NCBI GenBank assembly: GCA_034440575.1
Contig: JAOTOL010001479.1
Coordinates: 581,001 to 645,000, forward strand
Reading direction: 5' to 3'
Source of the DNA: Imbricaverruca yamaguchii
Taxonomy: Eukaryota > Arthropoda > Thecostraca > Neoverrucidae
Length of the DNA stretch: 64,000 nt
Below the pieces are notes generated by a model. The model did no database searches, was not told where the DNA came from, and saw nothing but the letters and a program-made list of their open reading frames with translations. Positions 38,401-50,400 of the stretch are shown here, piece after piece. The translations under genes were made by a program, and so were the position numbers. How positions within the stretch are numbered: the stretch's first letter is position 1; each line of letters opens with the position of its first letter.

Positions 38401-41400
38401 ACACGAGCCGCCGCCGGAAGCATGATGATGCGCCGGAAGCAAGGCTCGACGGTCAACGCGGCCACGCCCCCCAGGCTCGATTGATGCCACGTCAGCAGCA
38501 GCCGTGCACCTGAATGCTGTGTCTATGGTTCAACGTGCTGTCGCGGTTCGTGCGACATAGAAGCATGCAATCTTGCAATATAATAATAAAAGTCAGTCGT
38601 GTAAATTCCGCACTCTGAGCATGCAATGTCTGAAGTACCAGTGCAGTACAGTCAGTCATAGGCGGGCACCGACACAGCAGTGGATCCAGAAAGCACCATA
38701 CCATCGCCTTTTTTTGGGCGCTTTTTTGTCTCAATGGACGGGTTTTCCTCTGAAGGGTTCCAGGCTGCAAAAAAAATCCGTTCAGCGGGGAAGGGAGGAT
38801 GGGTGCACTCAAGCATTCCTGAAGCGGCACCTTTCCCGGCCGGAGGGCCGCGTCCTTCCATGGAGGAGCACATGCCCCCCCCTTCCCTCCCTCCGTATCA
38901 GTCCTTGCACAGACAATGTCGTACGACTTGCAGTTACCAGGCATTGTGACCGGATGAGATGGGATGGGGCACAACTGTGGCGTTGGAGCTATATCCGGCC
39001 CACTAATCACGTGACGGAATACGCCAGAAATGCTGTGGCCCACTTCGTCATTCACTTTATATTCCAGGGGCCGAGTAGTCTACGGGTAAGTTGCCCGTCT
39101 CACAATCGAAAGATTGTGGGTTCGAGCCTCACCTGTCGCTACTCTTCACCCGCAACCAATCGACGTGAAAAATTGGCGACGCTATATGATTCAACGGTCG
39201 ACGTGTCGTAAAACCAATAGCCACCACCTCTTTGTATCCCACTCTGTAAGAACCCTCTCCCCAAAGTAGGTATGCAGACCGAGGCAAAGCTCATCCTCTG
39301 AGTGATGCGTTCCAGGCCTTGGCGCGCCCCATGTTGCACCTCTATGTTAGAGTCCCCGATACAAAATAAAGAACCTAGCAAAGCGCGTGCCTAAGTTTTT
39401 GCTCCGTCCATCTGTTCACGCGAATCTGTGACGAATAATGACGCTGCGTGACAGGTATGATTGTTGGTATGTTCTATGTAATACTTGTACTTTTGGAGCT
39501 TGTAAGTAATCGAAATAATTTCACTGTTGCAGATAATGTCAGGGTCAGCATTTCATCACCGTTTTTCTTCAATGCACATCTAAAAAACAATAACGGCTAT
39601 TGCAGTTTGGCGCGTCAGGGAACATAGCAAGAATATGCAAACGTGGGTAGAGCGAACAAGCAGGGAGAAAACGGTAAAATGCGTTTTGAACGGCGCTTGG
39701 CCCCGAAAAAGTGGCGTTTTGCCCTGTTTGCATAACACAGTGAGTGCTGACATATTGCGCTTAATTAAATGGTTCGTAAATGGTTAGGTTAGCGACAGCT
39801 GGGTGACATGTGTACTGGGCACATTGTCCCGGCCAAGTTTACAAGTGCGGAGGCGGGGGTGGCGAATTCCGCCCAATAAGGACTTGGGAGTCAATAGGGC
39901 GGGGGTAGAGCTTTTCTATGCTTTTGGTCGTGCCCGGGCCCCACTACCTTTGCCTTGGCATCATGAGCTTCTTGCACTCATAACCATGGGACCTCATGGG
40001 GTAGGCTCCACGAACCAAAATTTCAGCACTCATTGCCTATACGCGTTTGGTCCCAGCAATAATTTTCCTTTAAGCTTGAACCCGATGGTAGAGTTCCCTA
40101 TTCCTTTTGTGGTTGGCTAGTTATTGGTTTTACGACACATTGACCGTTGGGCCATGTAGCGTCGCCAATCTCTCACGCCGATTGGTCGCGGGCGAAGAGT
40201 AGCGACAGGTGAGACTCGAACCCACAGCCTTTCGATTGTGAGACGAGCAACTTGCCCCTAGGCTACTCGTCCCCTCTATTCCTTGTGTGAGGCCTGGGCA
40301 AGGCATGTCGGACCGAGACGTGCAAGCCTACACGAACCTCGACTTGATCGCCTTGACTCGATTCTGTGATCTTCAGCGATGAATACTTCATCGCTGCCCC
40401 TCTCACCGGGGATGACGCGCCAGGAAGGCCGTTGTGTGATAGTCGGCCACCGATTGAAACTCAGACGACGAACAAACACAGAGGTGAACGGTCGTCAACC
40501 GTGCAGCCTGGTCGCTGCCGACACGACACAGCCCCAGTCACTAGACGACGACGGACAGGTGATGGTCGGCCACCGATCGAGGACCAGGAGTCGGACAGTC
40601 AGCCGCCGGCTACAAGGAGTGGGTATGCTGCACCACCGACCGTGGCTGAACATTTGAGCGAGAGTAGGCCGCCAACCAACAGCCAGCTACCAAGGAACGA
40701 CCAGCTGCCTCCCCCAGCACACCAGACAGAGGCAGTCGCCAGACCAAGTGGAATGCACGTGATCCATTATATCTCACCATTTCCTGAAGCTCCAGCCCGT
40801 CAACATACGAAGCGGTCGGAAAAGAGTGCATTGGTGACCTCGTGTCTTATAAACTGCCTCTCGTGGGAAAAGCAACATAAAGGTAAACGAAACCACCCCG
40901 AAGAAGGAAAATGTAAAAAAGGTAGGTGGGCAAAGCACCTGAAGAAAAAGCAAAGAGGTGCTTTGCTTGCAACATTTTGTACCGCCTGACGTGGTTGGTT
41001 GGTTACTGGGGCTCAGGGGCGTATCGACTGCAGAAGTCATGCAGTGCCCATATTGCCTGTCGTGCGAACAATTGATCCAGCGCTGTTTCTGTCCACGACG
41101 GGCGTGCGAGTCCCATACCGACGTGGGTAAGGGGCACACGACATGTGCAACATGCACGTGGGTAAGGGGCAAACGACATTGCACCATGAACTAGCAACCT
41201 TTGTCGCTAGTTCATGATGCAATGCAAGAGGTGTGCATGGTGAGCTGCAGGATGTCATTGGGCGGATGGTGGGATCTAGCTTGTGATGAGTTTAGTTAGT
41301 TTTAAGGCTTTAGGGCGTGCCGACTGCTGTGGTCATATTGCGCTCATTGTAATGAGTTTCAATAAAGGCATTACTGTAGTCATTGGCATTCATATTTCAT

Positions 41401-44400
41401 TGGAGGACTTTCACGTTGAATGCAAATGAAAACGGATAAATATATGAATTGATTCTTAAGTTATCGGCTCATGTAGACTCGCTATCGTAGTACGAAAACG
41501 ATTGTTTTTTTAATGCAAATTGGCGTAGTGTAAATCGCAATGAAACAACTTATTTATCTGTAAAGCTTTCACTATGCGGTGTGATTTGTCACATAGCATG
41601 GGCGCCTTGCTCCTGTAGGTCGCAGCGCCCTTTTCGACATTCAGCACATTTTGGTATTTTCGTAGTTAGCAGTTGATTAGGTGAGTATTTCAGCGATGTC
41701 GATTCGAAAAGCGTTTCATTTTCCTTTTCGTGCCAAATGCATTATAAACTTCTTCAAAATAGGGACCCAATCACAAGTTGGACGCCACGGGGTGCTCTGT
41801 GGTCCGGACTTTTCCTTTATATGAGAGTCAACTTTGAGGCCAGCAGCAGCAGACATGTTTGAACGCTGTGGACATTTTCAAACATTGGCACATTTTGCCC
41901 TTGTACCGTTATTAGTGACATAAAATTCCACAGAATATACAAATGGACTGTTCCCAGACACTAGTTGCATTTTCATGCACTACAATTTCGACGCACATCA
42001 CCTTGACAATCCTCCAATTTTGAATCCCTGGAAACGCCACTTATTTTCTGAAGCATCACGTCATCAAGCACAACTCGTCTCAAAACGACTTCAAGAACCA
42101 CCTGCTGTATATCACCTGCTTGTACGACAGAGCACCAAACATACCAATATGTGACGGTATGGGTGTTGTTTTATATGTTTTTAAGGAGAAGTGCCCTCTT
42201 AAAGTGGGCTCTCCCCACCCCGAAATAAATTTTGCCTTAAGCAAGGGGCCGTATGGAGTATACCTCCCAATATCCCAATATATTCCGACCCGTCAATTGC
42301 TTTCCTGCATTACGCCCTTCATCCCCCTCCCCCAAATATTTTCTTTTCGGTGTGATGGAGCATCCACAGAAACGGTACACATGATAGACCATGCCTGCCT
42401 ATCTCTCCCTGGAACCGCCTCTCGTAGCAAGACATTAGTACTTTTGACAGGATAAAAAGGCAGGGAGGGACCGAGTCAACTGGTACAACGGAAGCTGCTC
42501 GAAAATGAACACGAAGAACCTCGAGCAGCTGCCGCCTCGGCCACTCCTCTTCCCCGGCCGTGCCCCTTCTGTTGCAAAGGAATACGGTGAACTGGGAATG
42601 TGACGTATACCGAACGAATAGATGTGTTCGTAGTTCTTAATATCTAGACGTGTTATAGCTTGAGGAAATTGTTGTGACCAGAACAGAAAAAGTTTATATG
42701 ACGATGGGGTATGCGAATTGGATGTTTCAAGTATAAAACGTATACATTAGTCATTGGACAAGTATTTGTTGGAACATCACGTTTCTTCAGATTGCGAATG
42801 GCACCCCGGCAAGAGCGAACAGCTTCGATGTCAATTAGTTTTGTATTTGAACTTCATGCCACATCGACCGCACTGACGCCTCCGACGTGATCGTTGATTC
42901 CATGCTGAACATAAAATCCACTGGGAAGTGTCTTAAGTTTCGTGTGTAAGATGCCATGCCCACTTCCCTCAATCCCAAAATACTACATTCACCGTTTTCA
43001 CGATATCAGCCCCCGCTGCCAATCTGCCCCAGCTAGTGCTGGTGGCCAGCCAGTGCTGGTGGCCAGCCAGTCATAGCTGCACGTGCCGGAAGTGGTGACC
43101 TTGCGAGGCGCCATCTCGGTCTCCCCACGTACCGGCAGCTGTGGGGCACTATCTCAGTCTCCCCACGTGCCGGCAGCTGCGACCTCGCGAGGCGCTATCT
43201 CGGTCTCCCCACGTACCGGCAGCTGTGACCCTGTGGGGCACTATCTCCCCACGTGCCGGCAGCGGTGACCTTGCGAGGCGCTATCTCGGTCTCCCCACGT
43301 ACCGGCAGCTGTGACCCTGTGGGGCACTATTCCCCCACGTACCGGCAGCTGCGACCTCGCGAGGCGCTATCTCGGTCTCCCCACGTACCGGCAATTGTGA
43401 CTTTGCGTGGCGCCATCTCGGTCTCCCAACGACGAATCACCATCTTCCGCCCGCCATCCATGTTGAGCACGACGCAGACGCAGTAGCGGTACTCGACGTC
43501 CTGGTCGGCACGCAGCGTCACCGTTACCTTGGAAACGCTCCTGTCGGCAGACCAGCACATCCGGCATGAGCCGAGCCCCACGGACGCAGTATCCGGCCGT
43601 GCTTACATTGTTGCGTCAGCGCCTGAAACACGCTGAGCTTCTGTATTATCAGTCGACGAGGGTGCAGTGTGTTCTCATTCAGCGACATGGGGGTAGCATC
43701 GGGTGATGTCGAGCATGGGGGTAACAGCGGGTGATCCGGAGACATTGGGTCCCAGTGGATGATGCGGAGACGAAGAGAAACAGTGGGTGATGCGGAGACA
43801 TGAAGAAACAGTAGGTGGAAAGGGCGATGTTCACTTTTCACTTTCCCACGTGGGAAAGCGTAAAGATGCCCCGCCCCAACACATTCGCACACCATGCATA
43901 ATTTCTTGGAAGCTCCGACATGGGTGGATAATTGTATGTTAGTGGCGCTTGTGCACCCCTTGAAACCTACTCAGCATCGATGAAAGCGAGCATAGCACTT
44001 TATGGGAAAGCACCCCTGGAAATGGAAATCACGTAGTGCCAGCAGTAGCGTTCCACCATGAAACACGACGAGCGTGTTGAATGCGAAGACGGGCGTGAGG
44101 TCACCGCTGAGCGACGCTCGATATGTGAACAGATCGATGTCAGCGCCCGGCGGATTGATCCACACACACACACACACCTACGGTTCTCTGAAATATGGCC
44201 GTACCAGCAGCCGCGACTTTGAGCCATAATTAGAAGCGCGATATGGTGCGGACCATATTTAACCAACCAGAAAAGTTAGGACAGCACACCTCTGTGTAAA
44301 TGTGGCGGATACAGGAGTGCACTAGGGTTATGTCCTACCTCATGGTGAGGTGACACCCCTTCGCACGGGAAAGGCCCACTTGAGGAAGGCTCAAGTGCAC

Positions 44401-47400
44401 CCTCCCTTTCCCTGCTCGACGAATTTTCAGCCGTCGGGCTCCTGCGAGGAAATGTATCCATGCAGAATCTGTCCCCGTCGTGTATTGGCCCTCGGCGACT
44501 GCCAATCCGACCGCGTCTCCACTACAGTTTGAGGATGATCAGCCTCCAGAATGGTAAGCTGACCACTCGGTTAAGCTACGCAAGGCGCCGACTTCCTGTC
44601 CAGAAAAGCCGTCCGGGCTTCGACGAAGTCGTTGAACAGATCCTCATTCTGTGACCATCCCGTAATTCCTAATCGGAGTAAGCCTTTGCGCTGGCAAAAA
44701 CAATATCGTGTCGAAAGTCCATGTGTCCGTTGTTTTTACGCACTCTCGATCGCTGCTTCCCTCCTCCACTGCTTTTCATCACTTGCTACCACGTAGGAGG
44801 GAGGAGATAGTTTTTCAGTTGTTTTGGCATGCAACAAGACAGGTGCAACGCTGTATTTCTCTAAGTCTGAGGAGGACTAGAGACCCGATTCCCTGCAGTG
44901 TCGACGCAGATTGGCAGAGGATCGGGTACCATACTGCAACAGAACACTCCTGGACTCGCCGCAAATGCGCTCTGTTGGCAGCCCGTGAATAACCCCATAT
45001 AAAATGCCCACATAAGATGTCCATCTTATTCCATCTTATGTTTACAGAAACGAAGAAGTCAGAAATAAGTAGAAGCTTTCTAGACAGTTCGGCACCTGGC
45101 ATTCAGACACGGGATGCATGCCTGACAGTTACCCGAGAAGCGCAACTGCGTAAATGACATTCAACTGAGGCATACATGAAGGAAAAAACAATCCACATCA
45201 GCCGAAACTGACTGAAATGTTGCCGAAATATGGCTCATCTGCCGCACATGATTTTCGTTCTTGGAACGTAGAAGTGTTGTACCGAAATATCGAACTGGAC
45301 TAGACTAGTGTGTGTGTGATTGTGGTTTTAGGGCGCATCGACCATGGTTGGTCATTTAGCGCCCTGGTCTAGACTGGGTACCCTGCCGTGCCTGCCCGTT
45401 TGTCCCGCAGCCTTCCTGCCCAGGTTGGGCAGCACACAGCCCCTCAGCGCGACACCCGCTGTCAGACTGATCCAAGCCGCGCGGTCGCCCGGTTTCGAAC
45501 ACACAGGTCGCTTTACGTTACCCCACAACAACGTGGCCGGCGGCTGGCGGGCTCGCCCTTCGTTGGTACAGACTCAACCGGGATCGAATACACCCCTCCA
45601 CAAAACCCTTATCTGGATCTAAGAAATGTAACCGCATTATCTTTCCTTACAAAAACTTTTCTTACTGGAAAAAATAAAAAAAAGTTTTTTCAAATACACA
45701 AAGAGGATAAAATAAGGCACGTACTTCAAAAATGATATTGTGGTAAAACTGTCAACAATAAAATTAAGAGATCGAGGACACGCTTCACCACTGCAATGAA
45801 TACGTTTTCACTTCGATTTAATCAACCATATTTCATCACAAGAACGCAAACTGCGTGGCGAAAGCAAATGTGATTTCATCACACACAAAAAACAGCATTA
45901 TCTTTTCTACGACGGTAAAACAGGTCTGAAGTCTAGCCTGGGTGAAGTAATCAGGACTTCAAATGCTATACCAAAAGGTTTCCAAATCGCGGCGCCTGGG
46001 ACTGAATGATTTGGTTATCGTTACCGTCGACTTACGTTTTCTTTTCACACGCTCGACGACGTGGCGCAATTTGTTCTGAATAATTTCTGGTGTCTTCCAC
46101 CACGATTCCTTCCGTGAATGAGAGCATGTGATTATTTTTTCACCTGAACGACATGAAAGATTCCGACTTTTCGCTGTTATTGGTCCACGAATATATTCTT
46201 TAAAATCGCGTACTCGTCGATTATGGGTTACAGTCGCATGGAGTGCATGTGCGTGCTACTCCTCACCCCCCCCGAAATCTGAATGTCGGGCTCCAATGAT
46301 TGCAAGTTGGAAGAGCCCAGTGTCGCTATGAGCTAAGGGAGTCTTTTTAAAATATGCATGAAGACGCTACTGTCGTTAATAGGCGCTCAGACTGAATTGC
46401 CTAGAGTTTCGTCAAGGGGAATGGGTGTAATATTGCAGGGGGTATCTTGTCTTGTATATGGGTGTAATCTTGTCTGAATTTAATATTGCATAACCTAACC
46501 TACCTGAGCTCGGGGAGACGGCTATGCGAACTGAAGAAAGTGGACTGAATATCAAGGCTCAAGCGGAAGTCAGGCGCCATGAGTGGCTTTCGCGTCCCGG
46601 GTAGGGGGTGGTTCCTGCATCCCCTTTCGATCCGTGCATGATGAACGTACATGATGAAAAATTATATTATTCAGAATCATCAGCGTCACCCTTGTCCCAC
46701 CCATCGCATTCTGAATCTTCGCAATGTGTTTACGTCTCGAGTTTAGACCAGCCACGACAGGCTGCTATCTGCCTGCCCGTGGGAACAGAGTCAATATCAA
46801 TAATGCATAGGAAAACACTGACACTCAGTTTTGAAAACGAGTAGTACGCGAATGGGCGGCGATTCTGCGTTTAATATATCCCACTGGTCGGAGATTTCCA
46901 TGCATTACATTTCCTTTTTACGGGTATGTGAATTGCAGAAACAATCATGCAAATAATGCACTGAAGTAGCCGGCCATTATCAATACATAGCAACCCATAT
47001 GTTCCCACAAGACGCACCGATATAGTACGTAGTATACGTAGCTACTATACCCTGCTTGGCGAAGGTGAAGTTTCTTACATCTTTGAAATGGGTCAAGTCC
47101 CTGCAATGTGGCATTCGGTTGAACCAGTCCATAATCAAAATACTGTGATTGCAGGCGTTGCATTGCGCAAGCAAGCTCCTCATTACATTTCTGCCGTTTG
47201 CCCGAAGTGGATGGATGGGTCAAGATAGCTTCGGCATGACACTTCTGCAAGCCCCAGAACTGAAGGTTTAAATCAGCATGCATGTCACAAAGTTCGATCT
47301 CCAGAGGAGTTTAGAAACAATCCAGCTATTTTACGAATGTTTTGGGATTCATTGAAAAGTTAATTGAAAATTGTTGCTATTCGAGTATATACACGTGTCT

Positions 47401-50400
47401 AACGAATCTAAAGAAAATTTTTTAAAGCGATCGATAACAGAGAGCACCAACGACGCCTTGGACACCGACAAGCACGTCCGACTCACATTCAAACCAATTA
47501 CTTGAAGCCGATAAGAGTATCTTACATTTGTCCATACTGCACTGCTACCACACTTATCGTCGGGGCGGGGATGGTCGAGTGGTTAAGGTGTCGGGCTATG
47601 GGTACCAAAGGTCCCGGGTTCGACTCTAGCGCCACTCAGGACATTTCCCAATCCCGCGGCCCACCGGCGAAACAGTGTGGGCGGCGCCATTAGCCGTGAA
47701 TGTGCATAAAGTGTGTCGTGAACCAACCAATAAACAAACAAACACTTATCGTCAAAATTAGCACATGCAAATCAGCGGCCTACGTTAACCGCTCGTGAAA
47801 CCTACTGGCAATATCAAGGTATAGCTACCTTGACATAATTACTGCGCCGTCCATGAAGCGTAATTTGTCCGGTGGCGTTATGACCAGTTGGCATACAGTT
47901 GTTATGACAACGGCACCAACATGGACGGAGAGAGCCTGGCTGGCTCGAGAACGCTATAGGACAGGTATGGTGCTGATATTTATGGCGGGGCCTTCATGCA
48001 TTAACTGGGAAAAAAATGGAGTAAAAATCCCAATTTTGCACACCACCTTTGACTGCCATCCTCCATTCGTGTGAACAGGAAAATGGGTTCATAGTCTTTG
48101 TGGAGGTCCAATGAGATGCAAAACGTGGGGAGATCGAGTGTGTATAGCCCCAGTTGCATCATAACCCAGATACATTGGCCTAGTTCTCGTTGACATGGTG
48201 CCGAACGTATATTTCCGCTATGACCTCTTGTAATGAAATGAAGCAGCCACAACTAAATGAGAACCACCCAGATTTAAAATTGAGCTGATGATAAAAGACT
48301 AGACTTCTTTGCATTTGCTAAGGCATAGGCAATGTAAGATAATGTATCGGTTCTGGTCTCATGTAGCCAGTTGATGAACATCTATCCATATCCGGGTCGA
48401 TTTTCTATGTATATGATGCTCTGAATGTCGGGCGTGGGGACGTCGATATCCAGACAGTTGCGTAGTGACCGCGTCCACTGGTCGTCGAGCAGAGCAGCGA
48501 GGGCGACAGTTTGACTCGCCAGTGGGAGGTCGTACAGTCCAGCGGAGGTTGCATAATCCTCAAACTTGCCCTGCCATGAAGCGAATTAAAGTGGGCTGGC
48601 ACATTCCATCGGCCTGTGGGCGGACGTCGCCGTCGCACCCAGCCGTCTGGTGCCGCGGGTGGCTGGACCGGGGTCAGCACCGTCGCACCCAGCCGTCTGG
48701 TGCCGCGGGTGGCTGGACCGGGGTCAGCACCGGTGGCACCCAGCCGTCTGGTGCCGCGGGTGGCTGGACCGGGGTCAGCACCGGTGGCACCCAGCCGTCT
48801 GGTGCCGCGGGTGGCTGGACCGGGGTCAGCACCGTCGCACCCAGCCGTCTGGTGCCGCGGGCGGCTGGACCGGGGTCAGCACCGGTGGCACTGGTGCGTC
48901 CAGCATCGGAGTCGGTCAGCCAGCTGCGTGGTCTGGTCCGGGTGCCACACTGAGCCAGCGTTAGAAGCTGTTCCTCTCGTCTGGCGGATTCCATGGCCTG
49001 ATCCGTGAGCAGATCCGTCAGGCGGGAGTGTCTCTGCGAGAGCGTCCAAATCCGCACTACCGACGCGCCATGTGGTGGTGCACCCTCAGTGCTCACTGTC
49101 CGCTCTCGACGCATTATAAGGTCACGGTCTCTATGTATGTACTATGCTATGTCTGACTGCACACGCTGTTGGTTAGGACTCTGCTCTCATGCGACGGACT
49201 CTGTCCGGCCAAACAGTCGAGAGTGGGGGGCGCGTCCGTGACCGTCAATGGTGCCGTAAGCATAAACCAAGGTCCGCACCCCACACATGCGACACGCGCA
49301 CAAAACCTAGCTCTGGCGCAACGACCAGGCAAGACTGGGCGGCAGTTACTGGCGGCCAGAGGGTCCCAGGATGGGGGAGTGGCAATAACTAATAGAGACG
49401 ACATTCACTACCAGAGGCTGTAACTGCCGAGCAGCAGCCTGGTGGAGACACTGTGACCTGCCACGGCGGCGGGCCGGCCGTTTACATATACTAACATTCG
49501 GGAAAGTTCCAAATATTTGGCGCATTTTTTTGCGCTTCTGACGCACCTCCTTCGAGCAACTGCGTACACGGGGACAAGGTATCAATGATCCACGTAGAGG
49601 TTGGTGGGAAGAGATATAGGGAATCTGCGAATTCGAAGGATTCACGTAGCCGATGACAACGTACCCATTTCTTCTTCGTGAATCAAACGGTGCATTGTTT
49701 CCAGGCCAGACTGTGTTCTATACTATAGGTGCCAGACTATGTAATGGTGCATTGTTCCAGACGGCCTTGCTCCAGATGTGCGATAGTCAAATGAACAGAG
49801 TAAATCAGGTTCACTATGCAATCCAAGAGATAAATCAGCAAAACCCAAGCACTGTCACAAATCAACAAGTTGAACACACCGCCACATGGTAAAACGCACG
49901 TCTGGGGCACGCACTAATAACGTGACGTCTTAGCGCTGATTTCTTCTGTTACATGTCTGATTGTTGTGTTTCATAACTAGGTTTGCAACCAGAACTTAAA
50001 ATAAGACGTATATATTTCATAATTACCCTAAATTTACTCAAAACTTAGCAGAAAATAACCGCAAGAAGTGTCATGACACTTGCAGCCGTATTGTTATTTG
50101 TTCATGATTGGCACTAATCGCAAACTTACATATACTGAAGCGTCAGCTTGCGTCAAGCTATTTGTTTTGCTACCCAAAAACCTGCTTACAAGAGGATTAT
50201 TTTCACATGTTTTCCTCATCACATCGTATTCGGAAATTTTGCTGCTCTTGTAAACAGGATAGCTGTGGCTACCTGTGACCTGCCACGGCGGGGGCCGGCC
50301 GTGGTCGGTGTCGTCTACCATCCTCCTGGCGGCTCTGCCAGGAACACCGTGGCTGCCGTGACCTGCCACGGCGGGGGCCGGCCGTGGTCGGTGTCGTCTA

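Noticed and set aside
40366..40989. 207-codon plus-strand ORF with SRPPIE/GRPPIE-like repeats
   Set aside because: Low complexity, no recognisable domain, starts near a SINE and has no supporting gene structure.
43081..43388. CRISPR-like regular repeats (also 48631, 50275 and 53510)
   Set aside because: Units are contiguous tandem copies without unique spacers and lie in an animal gene intron or promoter.
43971..44177. 68-codon minus-strand ORF with a hydrophobic core, considered as an extra GPCPD1 exon
   Set aside because: No similarity to the family, and exons 1 and 2 already join in phase without it.
48465..49114. Long ORFs in several frames with GTQPSGAAGGWTGVST-type repeats
   Set aside because: They arise because a 50-51 bp minisatellite lacks stops in many frames; frames change between 50- and 51-bp units.
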